Origin: Silurus meridionalis
Lineage: Eukaryota; Chordata; Actinopteri; Siluriformes; Siluridae
Direction of reading: 5' to 3'
Assembly (NCBI RefSeq): GCF_014805685.1
Contig: NC_060896.1
Location: forward strand, 8,159,889-8,223,888
Length of the DNA stretch: 64,000 bases
Below the pieces are notes generated by a model that was not told the origin of the DNA, did not search any database, and saw only the letters and a list, made by a program, of their open reading frames with translations. Positions 27,087 to 64,000 of this stretch are shown here, piece by piece; positions within the stretch are counted from its first letter, which is position 1; each line of letters starts with the position of its first letter. Made by a program: the position numbers and the translations under genes.

Positions 27087-27310
27087 TGTGGGTTCCCTGG
27101 TAGTCTAGTGGATAGCATGCTGTGCTCTCACCGCTGCAGCCCGGGTTTGATCCCCGGTCAGGGAACCAACCCCAGCCATTAGGGTTGCCCAAGCCTTAGT
27201 GCCGGTCCAAAGCCCGGAAAAATGGGGGGGGTTGGGTTAGGAAGGGCAAAAAAACATGTGCCAAATCAAACATGCGGATAATCTCCCTAATAGGAGAAGC
27301 TCAAACAAAG
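27087..27310 (+). mobile_element. tRNA-Glu-headed SINE with LINE-like tail
   Basis: 27092-27165 reads as a tRNA-Glu with anticodon CTC: TTCCCTGGTAGTCTAGTGGA, loop CTCTCAC, T-arm CCCGGGTTTGATCCCCGG, acceptor TCAGGGAA. There is a U-U mismatch in the anticodon stem and a changed T-loop (TTTGATC for TTCGATT). It runs without a terminator into TTAGGGTTGCCCAAGCCTTA GTGCCGGTCC...GTGCCAAATCAAACATGCGG, a tail I recognise from fish retroposons. Better read as a SINE than as a working tRNA gene. Confidence 0.7.
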
Positions 27311-28540
27311 TTTTTATCCTTTTATAATTGTATTTAATAATATGTATTGTCCACAAGACATCACTTACAGTATAGCAGCTCCAAAAGGACTGTTACAAAT
27401 ATTTGACTCTGGAGACTATTTAATTTAAGGATTTTTTTCTTTGTTAAATAACATTCTTAAATCCATTTGCTGCCCACACATGACCAAATGAAGGAGCTGC
27501 TACTAGTGAAATGACATTATCATTAAACAGAACATAAATCCAGGAAATGCTTAATTGCAAATATTACTAAACACCTTTGGACCAATCATATTTGAGAATT
27601 TAGCATAAAAAGTAATACCATAATCGCATAAATGTCAACAGCGTTTGTGGTATGTAGTGGTTAAAATATCCATGTTTGCTAAACCAAAAATAATAACATT
27701 TTCATAACCACCCAATTTCAATTCCCACCCAACCAAGTAGAATCAACAACCTGCCTGAACCAGAACAAAAGACGCAGTCAGACACATTGCTAATGACCCT
27801 GATGACCAGGTCAGCTGACTCGTTGCCTAAAGATGCCCCATTAGCAACAAGTTACATTTTTCTTCCATTCACCCAGCTGGATCGAATTTATCCTGCCATA
27901 ACTTTTGTCCATCAACAGCACTCTGCTTCACTCTTTGTTCAAAGCATTGTGGATGATTTTCTAGAGCTAAACAGTACTGATTTATGACCTGTGCACTGCA
28001 ACGTGATTGGAATGATGCGAATCCATCATGCTTTGCTTGATTTGTTGCTCATACAGGAAGAAGAAACAGTTGCACAGATTAAAGAGCTTTCCCATCCGTT
28101 AAAATCCCGTTTCCTTCCACAGGCCCCATGTGGTCATTAAGGCAATCCTCCTTAGCATGCCATGACACATGGTGTAGAAAGTCCTGCTGTCAGGGTTCGA
28201 GATAGTGAATTTATGAGATTTCACAAGCCAGACAGTGTTGAAAATTATTGGAACGTGAGTAAAAGATTAGTGACCATGATTCACTTGCAGGAATTCTGCA
28301 TTAGATTTGCTTTGAGTTGGTGTAGCTCTGTAGGTTTTAGTTTTTTGACTTTTTCATGAACTCTATAAACCTGCATAATTGTATGAAACTAAAATCAGTC
28401 GCCAGTTATTTATATATTATAATGTTATGCCGAATAATATAAGCAGGAAATAATGTTGTTATTTTTCACTAGCAGAATGCCAAGATTTGAGTCTGATTTG
28501 AGTTAAAGACAAGGCCACATGCACAGTCACATTGAGCACC
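27311..28540. other. Intergenic, nothing recognised
   Basis: AT-rich unique sequence. The open frame at 27787-27987 has no family resemblance. Confidence 0.4.
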
Positions 28541-28544
28541 GACC

Positions 28545-28955
28545 TTAATAAGTCAGTGTGGCAAAAGACATCATCCTGTGTACATCAGGAGCTGTGCAAA
28601 TGGTGCTATTCTGACCACCTGTCCACCGAGCTCTCCTCACACGTGAGTTTCTCACCAAAAACAACATCATCTTACTTCAGCACCAGATTGGTGCCTTCAG
28701 ACTTTGCCCTCTTCCCGTAGATGAAGATCAAGCTCAAATGTTGCTGTTTTGATACCATTGCGGAGATCCAGCAAAAAAATCATAGAAGGTGCTTGACCAC
28801 TCTCGAAAAGAAAACTTCTAAGACACATTCTGAAAGTGACAGAAACACTGGGAGTGCTATGTAAGGTGACTATTTTAAAGGTGATAGTGTGTAAACTTAA
28901 ATAAAGTACTTTCTTGAAAACTAGTCTCAAAACTTTTTGATACCACCTCGTATCA
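28545..28955 (+). mobile_element. Mariner-like transposase C-terminal relic
   Basis: Plus strand reads VPSDFALFP then a stop, MKIKLKC and FDTIAEIQQ, echoing the mariner motif DLAP.D.FLFP..K..LKG..F.....I. It ends with AAAACTTTTTGATACCACCT at 28930-28949, the inverse of the end at 21365. One stop and frameshifts. Confidence 0.65.
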
Positions 28956-29721
28956 TAGTACATCTCAGGGCAAGTTCCTAAAAAAGTAGTCCACTGTGCG
29001 CTTGGTTTTCACTACCTGGTCTTGTTTTCCCTTATCTTGTCATTTCAGGTCACCCAATTGTGTAAAGCTTTTTGTGTTAGTTCGTATGTAGTTTGGCTAT
29101 TTATACCCTGATGTGTGTTGCTACAGCCCTGAGTCTCAGCGTGCATCTTTTGTATTGTTGAGTTCTAAACCACGGCTGTGTCGTTCTCATTCTGGTTTTG
29201 GTTTTAATCAAACAATATTATTATATATTTAAGTTTGGAACCAGAAAACAGTAAAAGTTGCTTCCTTTAAACTTTTACTTGAGTAGAAATACAAAAGTAT
29301 TTGCCCTCAAATGTACTTAAGTATAAAAAGTACTATGATTTATTATGGCTATAATGTTCCTATTATAATTTTTGTCAAAAGACAGTTGCTTAATTAACAC
29401 TTTGTGAAAAGACTCTAATGTTACTCTTAGTACACTAATCTATTAATAGAATGATATTAATGAGTCAAACACGGATTGAGATCTTTAAAACTTTAAAATT
29501 ACATTTACTTTATGTCCACCAGTGAGTACGGCAAAAGTTCTATATTTATGCACCTACACAATGCAGGTTATACTTGCAGACATAACCTGTATTGCATATG
29601 TGCATGAATGACTTGTTCAAACTTGACCCTTTTCTTAGGTCAACAGAAGCAAAACCAACTGGTCATGAAAAGTGAGTCCTGACTTGGACAGAATCTCAGC
29701 CTTGAACACACAGTACATACA

Positions 29722-29722
<1 letters not shown>

Positions 29723-29755
<33 letters not shown>
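29723..29755. repeat. (TG)n microsatellite
   Basis: About 16 units. Confidence 0.97.
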
Positions 29756-29759
<4 letters not shown>

Positions 29760-30190
29760 GAGTCACTGTTCCAGGCTGGAGGGTAATGTGAGGTCAGCCT
29801 GTGAAGAATGATGGATGGCAGTGAGTTCCTCTCGCTCCCTCTAATCTGATCTCCGTGTGTTTGACTGGTCTTCCAACAGACCAGACTGGCGGCATTTCTC
29901 AATCACAAGCACTGGAGAGCATGACTGTAGTGAAGAACTCCAGTCATGGTATCGGGTATATTGTGTGTTTATGTAAGTTTCTCCATTCAAATAAATAAAG
30001 AAGTAATACTAAGAAAAAGAAAAAGATTTAAGAGGAAGAAAACAGCAATTGATCAAGTATTTAGCAATAAAACACCTTAAATCAGAGAGCTTTAAAGGAA
30101 AGAGTTTATTCCAAATGGGTTGTAATTATAAATAAGTTCATATATCATAAACAAACTAACTACAAAAGACACAAGTGAAATATACAGAAT

Positions 30191-30196
30191 TTTATT
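30191..30196 (-). terminator. Candidate polyadenylation signal for sema3d
   Basis: AATAAA on the minus strand about 1.05 kb after the stop codon; another lies at 30105-30110. I saw no closer AATAAA between the stop and here. Placement is a guess, since the 3' UTR length is unknown. Confidence 0.2.
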
Positions 30197-31240
30197 ACTT
30201 TTTTTTCTAACAAACCTTTTTTTATATTGTTTTTGATTATAGGTTGTGTTCAGACAGTCAGGCAGTCAAGTTCAATCATTTTTTTGTTTTGTTTTGTTTG
30301 GTTGTTTATATAGAAATATTGTCTGAAGTCTGAATATTTGTACTCCATTTGTATGGAGTTTCAAACTGAATTAAAACCCTGCATATGTGAATCAGAGTAA
30401 GCAGATCGAAAAATCAAGTTTCTTTCCATCCTTTATCTTCAGTATGTGTTTTACCCCGAATCCCGAATCAGCTGAACATGGTAGATCTAGAGCTTGTCCC
30501 AGGAATTTTAAGTGGGAATACATTCAGTTCACCCCAGTACACATGCATACACCTAGGGGCAATTTAACATAGTCAATCAACCCACCAGCATGTTTCTTGA
30601 AGGCAACCAGAGAAACCTGAGGAAAACCACATGAACACAGGAGGAACAAATGAAAGTAGAGGGAGTGACTGTGAGTTAAGGATCAAACTGAGGAACACTG
30701 CCTATTGTGGTACTGTTCTGTCTACAAATTAGCTTGATCCCGTTTGCAATATGGATGCATTTAAGAAACCTGCTGTGTGAACACCAAACTTATAATTTGA
30801 AAACAATTAAAACGTCAATGATTCTACCGCATGCACAATATGCTGTACAAAACATATATTTACAGTCATTCAACATGAATGCATTTTCATTACTGGTTAC
30901 AATTAAAGACTTGTGAATGGGAATCCTCCTGTGTCCTGTATTTGTACTAAATTTACTTAATAAATACATGAGCAGCACTATTCTGCTGTACGTCTGCAAG
31001 TAGGACCTGTTCTTTACTTGCATAGCTGCTGTAGATTAAGCAAATTCATACTTTGTGTGTCTTCTCTGTATCCTGATGACAGGTAGAGATGTTGACAACC
31101 AGAACGCTGGTTTTCAAATGATCTGTCTTACCCCTTAAAATAGATGAAATGGGTTCCATTTGGGTCATGGACATCGATCCACAGATCAATGCTATTTTTT
31201 AGCCCTCCCTCTCCTACCTGCACATCTGAGTACCGTGTAC

Positions 31241-58956
<27,716 letters not shown>

Positions 58957-59045
58957 CCTGGCGACTTCAGAGTATGTTCTCAGTGGTGTCTGTCTCCTCT
59001 CGCTGGGTCAGGGTCGCTGTTGTCACAGTGGGAGACAGAGCAGCC
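58957..59045 (-). other. Probable 5' UTR part of sema3d exon 1, with upstream splice acceptor
   Basis: Just upstream of the start codon the sense strand has a pyrimidine-rich run ending CATCACAG (AG at 59047-59046), a good acceptor. This would make a non-coding 5' UTR segment of 89 nt, implying at least one non-coding exon further upstream (above 59.1 kb). Transcription through this segment as an unspliced first exon is the alternative. Confidence 0.45.
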
Positions 59046-62000
59046 CTGTGATGTAGAGAGCAGAGAGACTTGTTAACTTGTTAGGGGCTGAACATCTCCG
59101 TGGGAGGTGCATGTGTTTGTTTGCGTGTGCGTGTGCACGTGTATAACCTTGCTAAAGCCTGTATGAATGCTTAGCTTTTTTTTTTTTTGGGTTTTGTTTT
59201 TTTAAACCATGTCTCCTTTTGCCGTCTCTGTCCATTTGAACCCTTCTATATCTGCTGCTGTCCTATTCAGGTCCTTCCTTTTGTCCTCGAACGCACACAC
59301 TCATTCGTTCCCTCTCGCTCTCTGCGTCTGTTTGTCCCTAAACAAAAGATCAGCATGTGCAAGGCTGCCACTTCCAGCCTCCTTTTAAATGCTTGTCTTT
59401 CTTTCTCCCATTCATGGTCCTTTTTTATGCTTCTCCACTCCTTTTACAATATAAATAGCATTCGGCACTGTGAGTCTGTGATGATGTCTGGATTCTCGCT
59501 TCATTAGTCAGTAAAGTGGTGTGAAATTGTGGGGGGAAAAAAGAATACGACACGACGAGAATTTATTCTGGACTAGAACATTACCCACTGTTCCTGAGCC
59601 TCCCTGAGAGAATTCCTCCACTTCCATAAACTACAAGTTGCATTCCTTCAAACAAATGAATGAAACTTTGAGTAACCACAGAAGACACTCCTGCTTTCTG
59701 TAAGCATTCATCCTTTGCATTGTCATACGGTATATAAAAGGCTGTATGGCGGCACAGGTCCATTTTTCAAAGGGATGAGTTATGCTGTTTATTCAAATAA
59801 CCTTGTCTATTAGGGCTGTGAGAGCCGATTGACAGAATTGCAGAAAGTTAATTATACAAAGAGTTTTATTATTGATTATTTGGGCTGTGTTATGCAGCAT
59901 CAACACTACATTACTTCACTTTAAAAATTCTTTTTAAATGCTTGTGATGGAAATGGAGAACGTGTTACAATCTCGTACGCATGAAGACGCTTCATATTAC
60001 ACTACACTTTTGCCCTCAGGATGTAACTTGTGTTTTCAGGAGGGTAACGTTTGTATGTGGAAATGAGAGAAACAGTAGAAGAGCAATGTTAAATCATGCT
60101 TAATAATTGCTGTGTATTGAGTTTGAACTGCATATTTACAGTAAATATGTTGGAAATATTTTATCTCATGCTACTTTGGCCAACATGTTGTTAGATTGTA
60201 GGGCTACTTGTTAAAAGAGGTACTGGACATGGTGTCAAATTAACGACACATATTTAAACTATATACTATAAAATTGCTTGTGTATCAAATCCTTAAGTTA
60301 ATTTCAAAATTAGTTTTAGAGTTCATTTAATGAATTAAATGATTGAATAAACTGAAGTTCTAGATACTGTACACACACACACACACACACACATTCTATC
60401 CACATTCCAAGCACAAAGTCTGTTTACTTAAGAAAATGATGCTGTCCTCTTTCGACCATGGCAGAGGAGATAATGCGGAAGGTGATGGATCATACAGCAG
60501 CAGAAACATGCAGCAGTGCACAGAGGGCATCTGCAGTGAGCAGGGAGTGAAAAGGTAATGGCATTTTGGGTACTGGGGTTATCCAGTCAAGTCACACTTG
60601 GCACATACAAAAACTCTAATACAAATGAAGTGATAGAAAATGTAGTGGTTGTTGTGCTATTCATGGCCAGTAGGCTGTCCTGTTATAAATCCTTTACAAA
60701 AAACATGCTGATTTTATTTTCTTTCCACCTTTCTTTCCAATCTCACGTTACTTTTCGTAATATTTTTAATTGTTCTTCCTCTGGTTCTTGTTCTCTGTTT
60801 AAACTTAGCTTGTTCTTACTGCCCTCAGTACTTGTGTGGCCTCATTTATTGATTTCCTTTTTTATTGGTGTTAATAATGTTTTTATTCTTTTATATCAGT
60901 TAACATTTTCTTTAGTTTTTCCCTTGAAAACGTGGTGAAATACTGCTCCGTTCAGCAATAATGCCACCCACAAGGTCAATTTAGAAATGTCAATATGCAG
61001 AATAAAGAAATCTGTCTTTATTTGGGCAAGTGAAATAAAGGCATAAAGACATGGACTTTCTGAGACAAACGTTGATTTCCAGAACTTTTTGTCTCCACAA
61101 AAATTACAGCTGCATTATGTAGAAAGAATCAGAAAAAAACACCCACTACTTGAACACAAGATTCTCTGTTTTGTTGTCTATAAATGTGTTTAGATTGATC
61201 AGAAAGTCACATAGCTCCATTCAACTTTTTGAGCTATTAAAGAAAGGGAATTCTTCTTGTTTCTTTCACCCCTTTTTTCTTTTCAAGGCAGGGTCTTACA
61301 ATGTCTGAATATTCTTTCTTTTACTTGTTTTGTGTGTTACACTGACCCTTTACTAGGTGGTATCCAAAAAGTTTAGACTAATAGTGTTAACTGGTGCTAT
61401 TCTGAACACTTTCGTTACCACGTCTGCAATTTCATCATAGACAGCAAGTTTGTTATGCTTTGAAAAAAACGTACACAACACATTATAGAAGTGGCAACAA
61501 CTCAGGGAGCTCTGTATTGCTGTGCAAGGGGATTATTTTGAAGGTGATAATCTGTAAACATTGATAAATAAAGAACTTTCTTGTAAACAAAACTTTCTAC
61601 AATCTGATGTGTAATACCAACGGTGCATTTCTGTCATGGAGAGATTAGTCAATTATTGTAATACTGGATTAAAGCATTTACTGAATAAAAGTAAATTAAT
61701 AGCACATTCTCTAGAAACAACAATCCACATTAATGACTAATGACGTTTGCATGTAAGGGACATTTGGTCCTGATCAGATCTGCATGTGTGAGGACAATTT
61801 AACTCATGTTATTGGGAAAGCTCCGGTTCCTGTCCTCGACAAACCAGTAATCAAGCATATATATCATACTGACAGCACAGCTGGCAGGCAAGCATGTGTG
61901 TACTTGTGTGCATAGATATTAAAAAACAAGAACTTCATTTTCTTTTAGCTATGCTGCGAAATCTGATGTACGTTGACAGACTATTAATTCTTGATCATTT

Positions 62001-64000
62001 TAGATTGTTACATAAAACCTGAATATGGGCATATTTTAAGAATACGCTGATTAATTGCAATAGTAAATGCACTGATACACTACTATATACAGACAAAAAT
62101 GCAAGACAATGCTTGTTGAACATTTAATTTCAAAATTATAAGAATTAATGTAAAGCTACTCTCCTGCTATAAGCAGCTCCAATCTTTGCAGGGGTTCCTA
62201 AGTTTTTAGGATTTATGTTGATTGGACTATAAGAGCATTCGTGAAATTGGCTAATGACTATAGAGCATCCAAACATGAGTTCCTCCTCTACAGCCTTGGG
62301 AAAACAAATCTTCAAGGACCTCACATTGTGCACGGGGCATTTGACTACATAACATTTGAAGTGGGAGCGAGAATGTGTCACGATGCACACTAGTCAACAA
62401 AAGAGGACAATATGACCAACTGTGTCACTGCCCTATAATAGTTAATCATTGTGACACATTGCATTAAACAGTAGATCGTCTCTCTCGCACATGACTATTG
62501 GATATGACAAATAGTTGCAGCAAATAGACAAAAGCAGCTCCTTCACATTACATTCTTTGCTTCATCTGTCAAGCTTTGCTGGCAAATCACACACTTGAAA
62601 CATGATTTGAGAAACATTGAGGAACTTGAAATAAATGTCTGGAAAAAATAAAAATCAACAGCTTTTGGGCAATAGATCAGGGAATGGTGTAATTGTCAAA
62701 AATATGGAACTTGTACTTTTGGCCATATTGATCACTTATTCCCGAGTACACGTGTCTGATACACTGAGGCAAGTAGGCACTATTAGAATAATAGGTTCTT
62801 TGTGGATTTTTTATCTAAGGTCACATAATATATACTGATTCTGTGCTTAAACATCCAAACTCCTACTTCCTTAAGTGAACATTGAATTATCTGTATATCT
62901 GAGCATTTGACTCTTATTTGAACTCACTGCACAGAAGTGACCTCTCAAAACATTAAGAAGTCACAATAAGCACTTCAAATTGCATACTGTCGAAATATTT
63001 AGGACAAGTCGGTAACTGTAAGAATGTAGGGATAATGATTGAAGCTATCTGGTTGTGGATCACCGCACTGCCACCTGCCAGTAGTGTAGAAAAGTCATTC
63101 AGCAGATAAGCAGTGGAAAAGTATCGAATGTTGCCAAAAAAACCTTGTGGTTAAAGTAAACACTTTTTGCTTTCTAGCATGGATACTCTTTAGCAAGGAT
63201 ATCTCTTCTGTGTTTTCTTCAGTTGAACTCTTGTTTAATGGCATGTTTTAATCCCTTTCTTATCTCTGCAATAGGAAATCTTTTGGTTTCCATTCCTGTA
63301 CTTGCCTGGGAGCGATCCAGGTAGGTATCTCATAACTAAGAATGTGAGGAGCAAAGAAATTCCTTTAAGCCAAAAAACCCCTCAGAAAGCCCATTACATG
63401 CGCAGAATGACCGATCTCTGACTGACAGACCTTTGGAATTATGGGTAACTTTAGACATCCTGAAAGGAACCCCCGATAGCTATAATTAAGGTTTGACAAA
63501 GTGAACTTACTCTGAAGTGCTCAGATAATGTCACTACTCTTAAGTAAACCTCTACTGTTTCCCAAGTTGAAGCTTTAGAGGCATCAGAGGATGAATTAAA
63601 AGGAACTGCTTTACTTTGTTTGCTGCTTGTTGGGGTGTTTGACAGAACTGTCAGGGAAACTTAGACACAAAGAAAGCCAGAAAGCATGAAGCTATATGAG
63701 TCAGGTTTGTTTACTCGCCGCACACACATACACACAAACAAGAACACACTTGTATACAAGCAATCAAATGTTCCCTTTCTTTTTCTTCTTCTGTTTCCAT
63801 GCACTTCCCTCACCCTATGTAGCTTTCGGTCAAGGACACATACTTGTGTGGCAATTATCCATTCAATGTACTTATGCATAATTTTGTCTTCCTGAAAATC
63901 CTATAATGCAAAGTGTTTTAAAACCCTAGGTCATGACAGAAAAAGGCTGTGGAGACCACAAAAATAAAACAGGTTATAACAGGTACAAGTCTGCATCTTC
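59046..64000. other. Region upstream of sema3d, no gene recognised
   Basis: AT-rich unique sequence with a short (AC)n at 60371-60391 and a mariner-like deletion derivative at 61357-61620. No convincing coding exon on either strand. The sema3d promoter and any non-coding first exon should lie here or beyond the window, but I saw no CpG-rich block or TATA context that fixes it. Confidence 0.6.
61357..61620. mobile_element. Mariner-like deletion derivative upstream of sema3d
   Basis: Starts AGGTGGTATCCAAAAAGTTT and ends near GTGTAATACC; interior GGGGATTATTTTGAAGGTGATA and AAATAAAGAACTTTCTTGTAAAC are shared with 28545-28955. Confidence 0.65.

Larger units (their letters stand above)
28960..31240. 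other. 3' flank of sema3d (possible 3' UTR close to the gene)
   Basis: AT-rich; (TG)n at 29723-29755. The part nearest 31240 may be 3' UTR. No other gene seen. Confidence 0.4.

Noticed and set aside
27092..27165. Functional tRNA-Glu (CTC) gene
   Set aside because: There is a mismatch in the anticodon stem and an altered T-loop, no T-run terminator follows, and a retroposon-like tail runs on directly. A SINE head is a better reading.
62145..62390. 81-codon minus-strand open frame
   Set aside because: It looks faintly like repeat-derived sequence but I could not tie it to a family, and it has no splice context; left unannotated.

Overview
This is AT-rich vertebrate DNA, most probably from a teleost fish. 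Coding sequence is split into short exons with canonical GT/AG introns. Simple repeats are dense, and the mobile elements are typical of fish: Tc1/mariner relics, hAT-like and pogo/Tigger-like miniature elements, a DIRS-type retroelement, L2/CR1-like and RTE-like LINE pieces, and tRNA-derived SINEs. An ostariophysan (catfish or carp-like) source is possible from the SINE style, but I cannot prove it from sequence alone.

Only one host gene is supported. It is a complete class-3 semaphorin on the minus strand, with its start codon at 58956 and its stop ending at 31241. I assembled 17 coding exons totalling 2265 nt (754 residues plus stop). Every junction has GT/AG ends and the reading frame is kept throughout. 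The protein has a signal peptide, a sema domain, a PSI cysteine knot, a furin-type basic site, one Ig domain and a basic tail with an interchain cysteine and a terminal RNRR site. Residue-level resemblance is closest to SEMA3D, so I call it sema3d; a teleost duplicate of the same orthogroup cannot be excluded.

Layout. 1-31.2 kb lies downstream of the gene: no gene seen, many microsatellites, hairpins, a transposon cluster at 12.1-16.2 kb (Tc1 relic, L2-like LINE tail, DIRS relic), hAT-like MITEs, a tRNA-Glu-headed SINE and two tandem SINE pieces. 31.2-59.0 kb is sema3d. Its 8.6-kb intron 16 holds a pogo/Tigger-like element carrying a solo LTR, and a hAT-like element split by an RTE-type LINE. 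Smaller introns carry Tc1 deletion derivatives, a large AT-cored palindrome (intron 6) and a (GT)n tract touching the exon 15 splice donor. 59.0-64 kb is upstream of the start codon; a short 5' UTR piece is likely at 58957-59045, but no promoter could be identified.

I found no new enzymatic or defence-like system. The features most worth a second look are the nested mobile elements, the perfect 27-bp palindrome at the LINE 5' junction, the UG-repeat splice context, the intron 6 palindrome, and possible regulatory blocks near 26.2-26.6 kb and 56.2-56.5 kb.
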